64,000 nucleotides of DNA from Kuafuiihalomonas sp050331295 (GCA_050331295.1 JBHJGZ010000009.1:532194-596193); one strand, 5' to 3'; shown: positions 8,966 through 17,753, counted from the first letter of the stretch. Notes: generated from the letters alone by a model not told the origin. Numbers and translations: made by a program.

Positions 8966-10366
8966 TCAGGAGATATCGTACTCCTTCATTTTGTACAGCA
9001 ACGCGCGCTGGCTGATGCCCAGGAGTGCGGCGGCCTGGACGCGGCTTCCCCGCGTTTTCGCCAGGGCTTTGCGGATCAAGGCCCGCTCCACCTTGGGAAG
9101 GACCACCTTGAGGGAGAGTTGATCGTCTCCGCCCGGCAGCGTCAGGTCGGATGTGGCGATCTCCGGTCGTCCCGAGAAGCGCCCATCCAGGTCCGCCGAA
9201 GTGATCCTTCCCTCCGACTCCGAGAGCACCAAGGCCCGCTCGATGGCGTTCTCCAGCTCCCGGACGTTGCCGGGCCAGTCGTAAGCCCGAAGAAGCCGCA
9301 CCGCTTCGGGCTCGATACAGGGCTGGGCGAGGCCTAGCCTCTGCCCGAGGCGCTCCACGAAGTGCTGCGCCAGGACCGGAATGTCTTCCTGCCGGTGCCG
9401 AAGAGGCGGCAGATGAATGCTGACCACGTTGAGTCGGTAAAAGAGGTCTTGCCGAAAGGTTCCGGCCCGAACCATGGCCTCGAGGTCCTGGCTGGTGGCG
9501 GCAATCACCCGCACGTCGACGGGTATAACCCTGTGATCCCCAACCCGGCGAATCTCCTTCTCCACCAGCGCCCGGAGCAGCTTCACCTGGAGGGTGACCG
9601 GCAACTCTGCGACCTCGTCCAGGAACAAGGTGCCTCCGTCCGCCACTTCGAACAGTCCGGGGCGGTCCTGCACGGCGTCCGTGAACGCGCCCTTTGCATG
9701 GCCGAAGAGCTCGCTCTCGAGAAGGGCATCGGGAATCGCGGCGCAGTTGACCGGAACGAATGGCTCGGACGCTCTTCGACCTTCTCGATGGATCGCGCTG
9801 GCCACGCGCTCTTTCCCGGTGCCCGTCTCCCCCGTCAAAAGCACGGTGGTGGGATAGCTCGCGACCTTCCGGACCACGCGAAACACGCGCTCCATCGAAT
9901 CGGCCACAGAGATCACGTCGTCGAGTCCGGTGGTGCCGTGAGGGGCCCGGGGGTAGCTGTCCTCGCTCGACGGCCTCTCGTTCTCGAGTCTTCGCTTCTC
10001 CAAGACCAACCGGAGCTTCATGAGCAGGTCGTCGCCCTCGAAGGGTTTGGAGACGTAGTCGAAAGCCCCTCGTCGAAGCGCTTCGACCGCAACCTGCTCG
10101 TCGCCGTAGGCGCTCATGGCGATGAACGTGGGGCGACCGCGGCCGAGCCGGAGACCTTGCTCGACGAAAGCGAGGCCGTCCATTCCGGGCATTCGAATGT
10201 CCGAGAGACAGAGGTCGAAGGGATCGTTCTTCCGAAGGGCCTCGAGGCCTTCTTCTCCGGAGCCCGCGGTCCAGACCTGAAAGCCCGCTTTCGAGAGGGT
10301 CAGACTCAGCATGTGACGAAGGCTCTCTTCGTCGTCGACCACCAGGATGCGACGGGTCTCGGTCAC
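8966..10366 (-). CDS. Sigma-54-dependent response regulator (NtrC/PilR type)
   Basis: A 466-residue transcription factor with three modules. The receiver (1-120) has acidic residues D11, D12 and E13 and the phospho-acceptor D56 in SDIRMPG. The AAA+ sigma-54 interaction domain (about 145-380) has Walker A GETGTGKE, the contact loop GAFTDA and Walker B FLDEV. The Fis-type helix-turn-helix lies at the C-terminus (about 430-463, AAALLGISQRALLYKMKE). The sigma-54 loop reads GAFTDA rather than the common GAFTGA; the central threonine is kept. It follows its histidine kinase by 9 bases and lies just before pilM, so control of pilus or pilin genes is likely. The pilin gene itself is not in the window. 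Confidence 0.93.
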   Translation of the reverse strand: MTETRRILVVDDEESLRHMLSLTLSKAGFQVWTAGSGEEGLEALRKNDPFDLCLSDIRMPGMDGLAFVEQGLRLGRGRPTFIAMSAYGDEQVAVEALRRGAFDYVSKPFEGDDLLMKLRLVLEKRRLENERPSSEDSYPRAPHGTTGLDDVISVADSMERVFRVVRKVASYPTTVLLTGETGTGKERVASAIHREGRRASEPFVPVNCAAIPDALLESELFGHAKGAFTDAVQDRPGLFEVADGGTLFLDEVAELPVTLQVKLLRALVEKEIRRVGDHRVIPVDVRVIAATSQDLEAMVRAGTFRQDLFYRLNVVSIHLPPLRHRQEDIPVLAQHFVERLGQRLGLAQPCIEPEAVRLLRAYDWPGNVRELENAIERALVLSESEGRITSADLDGRFSGRPEIATSDLTLPGGDDQLSLKVVLPKVERALIRKALAKTRGSRVQAAALLGISQRALLYKMKEYDIS

Positions 10367-10375
10367 CTCGGCAGT

Positions 10376-11794
10376 CTAGTCGGACTCCGGCCGGGACGTC
10401 GAATCGTTATCCGGCTCGGCTGCCGTCAATTCGACAGTGAAGCGGGCCCCCCCGCCGGGTGCCCGGGCGAGTCGGAGATCGCCGTTCATCGCCTCCACCA
10501 TGGCCCGGGAGACCGCAAGGCCTAGGCCGGTCCCTTCGCCCGGTTCCTTGGTGGTGAAGAAGGGATCGAAGACGACGCTTCTGATCTCGGTCGAAACTCC
10601 AGGTCCGGTGTCGTCTACATGAACCAGACGGCGATCGTGGTCTCGTTCGACCGTCACCTCGATGATCATGGGCGAGCTGTTGGCCTCGGTCATGGCTTGG
10701 CCAGCGTTCAAGAAGAGGTTCACGAAGATTTGGCCGAGTCGGTCCGGATGAGCCCAGACGCGATCGGTGGACTCGACGTGCATTCGCCATCGTGCATCTC
10801 GAAGCGCAGGATGGCCTGCAGTGACGTCGCGGGCCTGAAGAATCACGGCCGCTAGCTGGACGGACCGGATCGGACCCGCCTCATCTTCTCCCGAGCGCGC
10901 GAAGGTCAGGAGCTTCTTGATGGTGTCGTGCATTCGGGTCACTTCCCGCAGACTTCGGGAGACGGCGTCGGCTTGCTGGGCGGGTTCGAGCCCCGACTTC
11001 ATCAAGCTCAGGTAGCCCTTCACGGCAGCCAACGGATTGCCTACTTCGTGCGCGATACCGGCGGCGAGGCGCCCGACACTGGCCAGTCTGGAGGCTCGAA
11101 TCAGGCTTTCCTGCATCCGCTCCAGTTCCTCCTTTTGGGCTCGGATGACGTCCTGCTCGCTTCGAAGTCTCTTCACGGTCCGGCGGAAGCGATGGGCCAC
11201 TTCTACGATCTCGTTGGCCGGGAGGGTCCGGTCCTGGGAGAGGCTCGAGTCCTCTTCTTCTTCTTCGAATGCCGAGGCTTCGGCCGCCGCCGCCAGGTCT
11301 CCCAAGGGTCTGATGACCAGACGACTGGTGACGAACACCAGCAGAGCGGAGAGAATCAGGGTACCGAACACCACCAGTGGCGCCAGTCGGCTGACTTCGC
11401 TGAATGCCATCGAGGTGGGAATCGTCAGGTCCAACCGAGCCACCAGGAAGGTTTCCTCGGGGGCCCGGCGGACCCGAACCGCGAGGAGGGAGCCTCGCCC
11501 GGCCCATTCGGCCCGACGGGCCTCCTCGAGACTGACTGGGCCCGCACGCTGCTGCGCCGAAACCTCCACCAGCGAAACTTCGTCCAGGGGCGTGTCCAGG
11601 ACCGCCCGGGCGCGCTCGGGTGCAGGCAGTCGGGCCAGGCGATGAAGCTGAGCCAACGCGGCCCGGCGGTAGGCCCGCTGGCTGGTCCGTACCATCGCCA
11701 CGCTGGCCAGGGTGAGAACGACGAGCGCCGCCGCCGAGAGAAAGAGGAGGGCGTACAGGATGAGGGGCTGCCGCAGGCTGGCCCGGTCCTTCAC
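10376..11794 (-). CDS. Membrane sensor histidine kinase with HAMP domain
   Basis: A 472-residue kinase. It has one N-terminal membrane helix (about 12-36), a short extracytoplasmic region (about 37-140), a second helix (about 145-168), a HAMP linker with an acidic EEEEED run, a coiled coil, a HisKA domain with the phospho-acceptor in GIAHEVGNPLAAVKG, and an ATPase domain with N box (FLNAGQAM), G1 (DDTGPGV) and G2 (GEGTGLGLAVSRA). It should phosphorylate the adjacent NtrC-type regulator. The GTG at 11794 overlaps the stop of pilD as GTGA; the frame upstream of it is a shadow of pilD. PilS kinases usually have six membrane helices; this one has two plus HAMP, so I do not call it PilS. Confidence 0.92.
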   Translation of the reverse strand: MKDRASLRQPLILYALLFLSAAALVVLTLASVAMVRTSQRAYRRAALAQLHRLARLPAPERARAVLDTPLDEVSLVEVSAQQRAGPVSLEEARRAEWAGRGSLLAVRVRRAPEETFLVARLDLTIPTSMAFSEVSRLAPLVVFGTLILSALLVFVTSRLVIRPLGDLAAAAEASAFEEEEEDSSLSQDRTLPANEIVEVAHRFRRTVKRLRSEQDVIRAQKEELERMQESLIRASRLASVGRLAAGIAHEVGNPLAAVKGYLSLMKSGLEPAQQADAVSRSLREVTRMHDTIKKLLTFARSGEDEAGPIRSVQLAAVILQARDVTAGHPALRDARWRMHVESTDRVWAHPDRLGQIFVNLFLNAGQAMTEANSSPMIIEVTVERDHDRRLVHVDDTGPGVSTEIRSVVFDPFFTTKEPGEGTGLGLAVSRAMVEAMNGDLRLARAPGGGARFTVELTAAEPDNDSTSRPESD

Positions 11795-12690
11795 ACCCAG
11801 CCGAAGAGAAGTCGCGCGAGCCACGGACCCAGGAGCATTTGGGCAATGCCGCCCAGCGCCAGAAAAGGGCCGAAGGGGATGGCGTTGGGAGGAGGGGTCC
11901 AGCCCTCGTCCGGTCCGCCATCCGGAACTTCCGCCTCCGTCGAGGCCTCGGGCCGGATCTCGGATGGATGCGGATCGCGAGCGGCCAACAGGGCGATGAA
12001 CCCGATCACGCTCCCGAAGACCGAGGACACCAGGATGACCGGCAGGAGCGACCCTGGACCGAGGAAGGCCCCGATCATGGCCAGGAGCTTCACGTCGCCC
12101 AGACCCATGCCTTCGACGCGGCGGAGCAAGAGATAGAACCCGCGGACGAGCCACAGAAAGCCCCCCCCCAGGAGTGCGCCGACGATCCCGCTCCACCAGG
12201 GAACGTCGAATACGCCGGGGCGGAGGAGGCAGCCCAGAACGATGCCCGGAAGGCTGATTTCATCGGGAATCTCCCAGTGGTCCAAGTCCACGAACGTCGT
12301 GACCACCAGTCCGGAGACAAAGAGCCACCCAAAGGGCGTTCCCCAATGGACGCCGTATCGTGCCGCACAGGCCACAAAGAGAAGGGCGGTCAGCAGCTCG
12401 ACCACCGGATAACGAAGGGAAATGGGGCGCCGACACTGCCGACATCGCCCCCCGAGGGCCAGCCAGCTCAGGACCGGCACGTTCAGATACCAAGGGATTG
12501 GGTCAGCACAATGGGGACAGCGGGAGCCGGGCCAGACGATGCTCTCGCCATGGGGGCATCGTGCAATCACCACGTTCAAGAACGAACCGACCAGCGCACC
12601 CAGGATGGCGGCAAGCAGTGGGAGGGAACCTTGGCCCAGCGCCACGGTCCATGATGGGCCGGGTCCGGCCCGGAGAGCAAGAAATCGCAT
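11791..12690 (-). CDS. pilD: Prepilin leader peptidase / N-methyltransferase
   Basis: A 299-residue polytopic aspartyl protease that cleaves the leader of type IV prepilins and methylates the new N-terminus. The N-terminal helix ends in GALVGSFLNVVIARCP. Two CxxC pairs follow (CPHCADPIPWY and CRQCRRPIS), the hallmark of the bifunctional form. The catalytic aspartates lie in VDLDHWEIPDE and GMGLGDVKLL. About seven membrane helices are visible, and an acidic insert (PEASTEAEVPDGGPDEG) precedes the last one. I chose the ATG at 12690; a GTG at 12645 would give a shorter N-terminus. Its stop overlaps the kinase GTG, so peptidase, kinase and regulator form one unit. The divergent M20 gene starts 132 bases away. 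Confidence 0.94.
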   Translation of the reverse strand: MRFLALRAGPGPSWTVALGQGSLPLLAAILGALVGSFLNVVIARCPHGESIVWPGSRCPHCADPIPWYLNVPVLSWLALGGRCRQCRRPISLRYPVVELLTALLFVACAARYGVHWGTPFGWLFVSGLVVTTFVDLDHWEIPDEISLPGIVLGCLLRPGVFDVPWWSGIVGALLGGGFLWLVRGFYLLLRRVEGMGLGDVKLLAMIGAFLGPGSLLPVILVSSVFGSVIGFIALLAARDPHPSEIRPEASTEAEVPDGGPDEGWTPPPNAIPFGPFLALGGIAQMLLGPWLARLLFGWV

Positions 12691-12822
12691 CGGTTGACCT
12701 CGGGGCGGCCCCGCATCGGTCCCCGAGGCCCAAGCCGGACCCCACGGTCCACGGACGGCGCGGCCTTTCGGCGAGGCGGCGGTCTTTGCCGGACCGGGGT
12801 CGAAAGCGGTAGGGCTCTGGGG

Positions 12823-13998
12823 GTGCTCACTCATGGACTGGAGGCCGTCGTCGACCGGGCGCGCGGGGTCCGACACGACATCCACAAGCACCCGGAACTC
12901 GGGTTCGAGGAACACCGCACCCAGAAGGTGGTGATGGAATGGCTGAAGGCATACGGCTATGCGCCGCAGGAGTTGGCGGAGACCGGAGTCGTGGCCGACC
13001 TGCGCCCCGAGCGAGGGAAAACGAGCCGAACGGTGGCTCTTCGGGCGGACCTGGACGCGCTGCCGATCCGGGAGAAGACACCGCTCCCGTACCGGTCGGT
13101 CCATGATGGAGTGTCCCACAAGTGCGGCCACGACGGTCACACCGCCATTCTGCTGGCCACCGCAGCCCAGCTTGCGACGCACCGCCACGAGGTCGACGGA
13201 AACGTTCGACTCATCTTTCAACCGGCGGAGGAAGGGGTTCGCGGCGGAGGGGCTAAGGTCATGGTGGCAGAGGGGGTTCTCGACGGCGTGGATGAGATAT
13301 ACGGCTTGCACAATTGGCCGCCGTTCCCGAAGGGCGAGATCCGGGTCAAAGAAGGGGCGACGATGGCCGAGGTCACCAGCATCGACGTGCGGGTGGAGGG
13401 CAAGGGTGGCCACGCAAGTCAGCCCCACGCCACCCGCGACACCATCGTGGCCGCCTGTCAGCTGGTCGGTGCCGCCCAGACCATCGTGGCGCGGAATCTG
13501 TCCACCCACGAACCCGCGGTGTTGAGCTTCGGCACGTTTCACGCCGGTACGGTTCGCAACGTCATTCCTCAGCGGGCCGAGCTGACGGGCACCCTTCGGA
13601 CCTTCGACCCCGAAACGACGAAGAAGGTGGTGGCTCGTCTGCAAAGCTTGGCCCACCACGTGGGAGAGAGCATGGGCGTCAAAATCGAGGTGGAGATCGT
13701 GCCGCATTACCCCGCGCTTTCGAGCCATGCACGGTGCGTGCGGGCGGTGGAGCGGGTGGCTCGCCGCCTGGTGGGTGAGGCAGCGGTCAGTGACCGGGAG
13801 CTTCCCATCACCGGAGGTGAAGACTTTGCCTTCTACACCCAAAAGATTCCGGGAGCCTATTTCCTGGTTGGAGCAGGCCGCCCCGGCTTCGAAACACCCG
13901 GATGTCACCATCCGGATTTCGACTTCGACGACGATCTCATCGATACGGGTGCGAGGATGTTTCTCGGACTGGTGCAGGATAGGCTGGAGGCGTCATGA
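12823..13998 (+). CDS. M20-family amidohydrolase (N-acyl-amino-acid / hippurate hydrolase type)
   Basis: A 391-residue cytosolic metal-dependent amidohydrolase of peptidase family M20D. Metal-binding motifs are RADLDALPI, HKCGHDGHTA, FQPAEEG and, near the C-terminus, ITGGEDFAFY and CHHPDFD. A lid domain (about 185-300) carries the GGHASQPH motif. Such enzymes remove acyl groups from amino acids or act on hippurate; the substrate here cannot be told. The GTG at 12823 begins just before the conserved helix and gives a normal family length. An ATG at 12694 in frame would add 43 low-complexity residues and is less likely. The last four bases overlap the next gene as ATGA. Confidence 0.92.
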   Translation: MLTHGLEAVVDRARGVRHDIHKHPELGFEEHRTQKVVMEWLKAYGYAPQELAETGVVADLRPERGKTSRTVALRADLDALPIREKTPLPYRSVHDGVSHKCGHDGHTAILLATAAQLATHRHEVDGNVRLIFQPAEEGVRGGGAKVMVAEGVLDGVDEIYGLHNWPPFPKGEIRVKEGATMAEVTSIDVRVEGKGGHASQPHATRDTIVAACQLVGAAQTIVARNLSTHEPAVLSFGTFHAGTVRNVIPQRAELTGTLRTFDPETTKKVVARLQSLAHHVGESMGVKIEVEIVPHYPALSSHARCVRAVERVARRLVGEAAVSDRELPITGGEDFAFYTQKIPGAYFLVGAGRPGFETPGCHHPDFDFDDDLIDTGARMFLGLVQDRLEAS

Positions 13999-14348
13999 GT
14001 CGAGAAAGCTTTCTTGTTCAGTATCGCGTCGACGGAGAAACCCAATTCGACGCCGACTATGCCAGAGGACTCTCGGCCGAAGGTCTTTGGCTCGAAACTG
14101 ATCTCGACCCAGGCACCGTGCTCCAAGTTCGGCTTCCGCTGTCTTCCGGCACTCAGCTGATGGAACGGTTGGGCCGGATCGACGACGACTCCGAGCCCTA
14201 CCGCTTCGTTCGGTTCCTGGACGGAAACCAGGATGACCGCCAGTCCATCAGCGTGTCGGTGGAATCGCGGGACACCATGGAGCTTCCCACCGAAGACGTT
14301 CTGTACCCCCTGGGGTTCAATGATGAGGATGAGACCCTGCCTGGATGA
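13995..14348 (+). CDS. PilZ-like domain protein, degenerate
   Basis: A 117-residue protein whose first 70 residues follow the PilZ beta-barrel pattern: FLVQYRVDGE, then DYARGLSAEGLWLET in place of the usual DxSxxG motif, then a strand with VLQVRLPL. The N-terminal RxxxR c-di-GMP-binding motif is absent and the second motif is altered, so nucleotide binding is doubtful. The C-terminal 40 residues are acidic. The ATG overlaps the stop of the amidohydrolase gene (ATGA), so the two are translationally coupled. It ends 9 bases before a convergent lipoprotein gene. The PilZ assignment is by pattern and is moderately sure. Confidence 0.72.
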   Translation: MSRESFLVQYRVDGETQFDADYARGLSAEGLWLETDLDPGTVLQVRLPLSSGTQLMERLGRIDDDSEPYRFVRFLDGNQDDRQSISVSVESRDTMELPTEDVLYPLGFNDEDETLPG

Positions 14349-14357
14349 GGGGCGGGC

Positions 14358-15269
14358 TCAATCCGGCAACACCAACACGATGACGCCGGTTTCTCCAGAG
14401 CTGCCCACCACGGTCAGTGAATCGTCTCTTGTGGCGGCATCCAAGAAGCGGATCCCTTCGAGGGCAGGGAAGTCGACCGGATTGACCAGCTCTTCGAACC
14501 TGTCACTGCCGCGCCACTGTCCGATAGTGCCCTCGTCGGCGAGCCACACGTCACCTTCCGCGGACTCGGCGATCACGGCGGCCCCGGAACTCGGGATCTG
14601 AGCGACCTCCATGCGCTGACCGGTCACCACGTGGAGACCGCCAGCGAACGGGGCGAGCACCCGGCCGCTGGGGACGGAAAGCCCGTCCGATCCCGGCGGT
14701 GAAAGGCGGGTTGCTTCGACCTGAAAGGGGGTTTCGAGGGTTCCGACTGCCACCACCGGACCGACCGCAACGACCCTCGAGGGCGCCTCCGGTCCGAGGT
14801 CGACGATGTCCACGGCGGTGAGATCTTCCTGTGGGACGCGTTGGACATCGGGGACGGAGGGGACGGGGAGCCAGGCCAACGCCTGTTCCGTCGCATACAC
14901 CCATCCGATCGAACCGTCCGACACGATGTCCACCACGGGGGCGTCCTCGTCCGCGAGCAGGACGACATCCGGGAGGATGCGCCACACCTGGCCGGACAAG
15001 GTGCCGACGACGACGTCGCCCTCGGCGTTCGTGGCGACCGCTGAAAGACCGTCGGTGATGGTGCCGGGCAACGGAATCCCGAACAGCTCGAGGCTCGGAT
15101 CCAGTGCGAGCAGGGTCGGGACCGACGTGCCTCCGCCTACGAACACGGTTCCCGAAGGGTCGGGCGAAGAAACCGCCCTTGTCACCACGTTGAGGGGTTG
15201 AACCAGGATCTGAAAGCCCCCGGGTCCCGGCGTTTCGAAGGAATCGGCGCAGCCGACGAGGCTCGTCAA
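14358..15269 (-). CDS. Putative lipoprotein with repeated beta strands; start codon unresolved
   Basis: The open frame encodes about 300 residues of hydrophobic, strand-rich sequence with recurring short motifs such as SGTVFVGGG, EGDVVVGTLSG, DGSIGWVYAT and EGDVWLADEGT, which suggests a beta-propeller-like exported protein. The upstream frame codes for a good lipoprotein signal (arginines, then a hydrophobic run ending SLVGC with the cysteine at 15251-15249), but no ATG, GTG or TTG lies in frame between that signal and the divergent heme A synthase gene. The only nearby candidate is the TTG at 15269, which would leave just six residues before the cysteine. Either a non-standard start, a sequence error or a frameshift is present. 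Function unknown. Confidence 0.62.
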   Translation of the reverse strand: MTSLVGCADSFETPGPGGFQILVQPLNVVTRAVSSPDPSGTVFVGGGTSVPTLLALDPSLELFGIPLPGTITDGLSAVATNAEGDVVVGTLSGQVWRILPDVVLLADEDAPVVDIVSDGSIGWVYATEQALAWLPVPSVPDVQRVPQEDLTAVDIVDLGPEAPSRVVAVGPVVAVGTLETPFQVEATRLSPPGSDGLSVPSGRVLAPFAGGLHVVTGQRMEVAQIPSSGAAVIAESAEGDVWLADEGTIGQWRGSDRFEELVNPVDFPALEGIRFLDAATRDDSLTVVGSSGETGVIVLVLPD

Positions 15270-15395
15270 GGCACCCGCCCAGGAGCAAAGGAGCGTTCCG
15301 CGAAACCTGGGTCGACAACCGGCAGATCCGCGACGCGAGCCCCGGGAGGAGGTGTGCGCTTGCCAATCCGTCTTCGTTGAGAAGGATGGGCGCTC

Positions 15396-16391
15396 GTGAA
15401 GCTCGACGGATTCCAGCGGCTCGCCATCGCCACGACCGCCGCGACGTACCTCCTGATCGGCGTAGGGGGGCTGGTTCGCGCCGCCGGGGCAGGCCTGGGA
15501 TGCCCGGAGTGGCCTCGCTGTTTCGGAGGATGGATTCCCCCGTTCGACGCTTCGGGCGTACCGCCTGAATTCGATGCAGCTCAGTTCAACGTGGTGCTGG
15601 CCTGGATGGAGTACATCAATCGCCTCATCGGCGTCGTGGTGGGCCTCTTGATCTTGTCGACCCTCATCTTCGCGGTTCGAAGACATCGCCGGTCTCCTCG
15701 TGTCCTGTGGCCCACGGTGGCTGCTTTTCTCCTGGTGGTGTTCCAGGGCTGGCTCGGCGGCCAGGTCGTGCAGAGCAGCCTTCACCCCTTGGTCCTGACG
15801 GCGCATCTGGGCTTCGCGCTGGTGATCGTGAGCCTGCTCCTTTACGCGACCGTTTCCGCATTCTTCCCGTCTGGGGGACCTTTGGTGCCAATTGGGGGGC
15901 GCCGACTCTGGGTCGCCCGCACGACGCTGCTGGCGATAGGTCTTGTCTTGGTTCAAGCCGCGCTGGGTGCCTGGGTTCGCGGTGAAGTGCAAGCTCTGGC
16001 CGAGGCTGGGGTTCCGCGAGAGATGTGGGGTGGAGAACTGGGGATCGTGCATGGAATACACCGAAACTATGCGATCCTCCTGACGGCTGGTTTGCTCCTT
16101 CTGGTCTGGGCGGTTGGCGTCCTGGACGCCGAGGACTCCTGGTTGAGGCGCACGTGCCGCGCCGTCCTCGGCCTGGTGGCGGTCCAGGTCGGGGCGGGGG
16201 TCGGGCTCTCCGACTACGGTTTTCCGCGCGCGCTTCAGGTCGTACATCTGTGGTGCGCAGCGCTCCTCCTCGGGGCGCTCACGGTCCTCGCTCTTCTGCT
16301 GTATCGATTGGACCCGAGGTTTGAGCGGCCCGCCCTTTCGGACGCGAAACGGAAGCCGATGGTCTGGGGGAAGCAGGCGCCGTCACCTTGA
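15396..16391 (+). CDS. ctaA: Heme A synthase (COX15/CtaA)
   Basis: A 331-residue integral membrane enzyme that oxidises the heme O methyl group to give heme A for cytochrome c oxidase. About eight membrane helices are visible. The first extracytoplasmic loop has the cysteine pair in GLGCPEWPRC. Of the four histidines conserved in the family, three are recognisable (AHLGFAL, IHRNYAILL, VVHLWCAALL). The first, normally in an EYxHR motif, is replaced: the sequence reads EYINRLIG. The GTG start has GAGAAGG about 9 bases upstream. No protoheme farnesyltransferase is adjacent; the only other oxidase gene in the window is the subunit III gene at 61027-61620. Confidence 0.93.
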   Translation: MKLDGFQRLAIATTAATYLLIGVGGLVRAAGAGLGCPEWPRCFGGWIPPFDASGVPPEFDAAQFNVVLAWMEYINRLIGVVVGLLILSTLIFAVRRHRRSPRVLWPTVAAFLLVVFQGWLGGQVVQSSLHPLVLTAHLGFALVIVSLLLYATVSAFFPSGGPLVPIGGRRLWVARTTLLAIGLVLVQAALGAWVRGEVQALAEAGVPREMWGGELGIVHGIHRNYAILLTAGLLLLVWAVGVLDAEDSWLRRTCRAVLGLVAVQVGAGVGLSDYGFPRALQVVHLWCAALLLGALTVLALLLYRLDPRFERPALSDAKRKPMVWGKQAPSP

Positions 16392-16804
16392 AGATCACCG
16401 AGACCGCGGAGCCGAGGAGGCTTTACCATCGACCGGCGCCGGAAGGCGGCATCACGTACCCGCGCCCAGCGTTTCACGCCCCGGTCGAAGGTACAGGCAC
16501 TGGACCGAACTCAACGAGGAGCGGGCACGGCGCCTCATTCGACGCAGTATGATGACCGAGACAGGTCGAGAGGTCTTGCCGGACCTGTATCGAAGGGTTC
16601 GTATTGGGTACATTGAGGAGAACCGAGACCGGCGCGAGTTCGAGAAGCGGCTCCAAGACTTTCGTCGAACAGACTCGGAAGAACGTCATGTTCGGGAATT
16701 GGGATGACCGGAACCTGCCATGTTCGGAATGAAACTTGTCACGCTTGCACCATAAATCGGCCTGGTGGGTTGCACTGGCATGCGCTTCTTGATTTTGGGC
16801 GCCC
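16392..16804. other. Intergenic region, 413 bases, no secure gene
   Basis: No RNA gene or clear promoter is visible between ctaA and fabI. A weak frame on the plus strand ends at 16707; from the ATG at 16549 it would give 52 residues rich in Arg and Glu (MMTETGREVLPDL at its start). Its third codon positions are less GC-rich than those of the surrounding genes and I recognise no family. It may be a decayed gene or chance. The sequence CATGTTCGG occurs twice, at about 16688 and 16719. Confidence 0.5.
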
Positions 16805-17725
16805 ATGGGTCCCCTAAACCTTTCCGGCAAGAATGCTTTCGTCACGGGAGTTTCGGACGACGTGGGATTTGGGTGGCACATCGCGAAAGCGTTGAAGGCA
16901 GCCGGCGCTTCGGTTTATCTCGCCTGCCACCCTCGCGTCCTTTCCATCGTCGAGCGAATTCTGACCCGGGGTAAGAATGCCGAGGCTCGCCAACTCCCTT
17001 ATGGGGCGCAAGGTGAGTTTCAACCCGATGGTATGTTCGGGTGCGATGTCGAGTACGACCACTGGGACGAAATCCCGGACGATAAACGCAAGATGAAGGG
17101 CTACCAGGAGCAGGATGTGAGTATCGAAGGGGCGATGAAGCGGTTCGACGCGCTGACCGGAGGTGACCTTGACATTCTCATCCACTCGGTCGCCTTCTCA
17201 CCGGAGATTCAGAAGTCCCACATCGAGGTCTCCCGTCATGCGTACCTCCAAGCCATGAGCGTCTCTGCGTACTCCTTGGTCGCCTTGACCCAGGCGGGCC
17301 TGTCGCGGTTCCGGCCGGGCGGGAGCGCGGTCGGGCTCTCCTATCTCGCCGCCCAGCGAACGGTACCTTTTTACGGGGGCGGCATGTCCTCCGCCAAAGC
17401 GGCGCTGGAAAGCGACGCCCGAACCCTCGCGTGGTTCGCAGGCGAGCGTTCGGTACGGGTCAACGTCATTTCGGCCGGGCCGTACGCGTCCAGGGCCGCC
17501 AAGTCGATCGGCGACATCGAACACATGGTGAACACCACCACCCCAAAGTCTCCCTTGCGCCGGCCCATTACGCCGGAACAAGTGGCGAATGCTGCGCTCT
17601 TTTTGTGTTCCGGGATGGCAGAGGGCATCACGGGCGAGGTCATCTTCGTGGACGCTGGATTCCACGCGATGGCCGGCCTCGACTTGCCTGTTCCTTCCGA
17701 GACACCGCCTCATGAAGTCGGTTGA
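16805..17725 (+). CDS. fabI: Enoyl-[acyl-carrier-protein] reductase, plant/apicomplexan-type FabI
   Basis: A 306-residue NADH-dependent enoyl-ACP reductase of the short-chain dehydrogenase fold, which completes each cycle of fatty acid elongation. The cofactor site is GVSDDVGFGWHIAKAL (15-30). It is longer than the roughly 260-residue enterobacterial FabI because of an insert at about 60-100 (GEFQPDGMFGCDVEYD and following). The active-site segment FYGGGMSSAKAALESD has seven residues between the catalytic tyrosine and lysine, as in chloroplast and Plasmodium enzymes; E. coli FabI has six. SAGPYASRAAKSIG and the C-terminal TGEVIFVDAGFHAMA complete the family signature. Start at the ATG of MGPLNLSGK. 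The response regulator gene follows directly and may be co-transcribed. Confidence 0.95.
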   Translation: MGPLNLSGKNAFVTGVSDDVGFGWHIAKALKAAGASVYLACHPRVLSIVERILTRGKNAEARQLPYGAQGEFQPDGMFGCDVEYDHWDEIPDDKRKMKGYQEQDVSIEGAMKRFDALTGGDLDILIHSVAFSPEIQKSHIEVSRHAYLQAMSVSAYSLVALTQAGLSRFRPGGSAVGLSYLAAQRTVPFYGGGMSSAKAALESDARTLAWFAGERSVRVNVISAGPYASRAAKSIGDIEHMVNTTTPKSPLRRPITPEQVANAALFLCSGMAEGITGEVIFVDAGFHAMAGLDLPVPSETPPHEVG

Positions 17726-17753
17726 CGGACCGATGGAAGGCTACACGACACCC

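Noticed and set aside
11791..13911. A 706-residue minus-strand frame covering pilD and the M20 amidohydrolase
   Set aside because: Sequence beyond 12690 is antisense to the amidohydrolase, which has all family motifs on the plus strand; only the pilD part is real.
16549..16707. A 52-residue plus-strand frame between ctaA and fabI
   Set aside because: No family recognised, no ribosome-binding site, weaker codon bias than neighbours. Kept only as a note in the intergenic entry.
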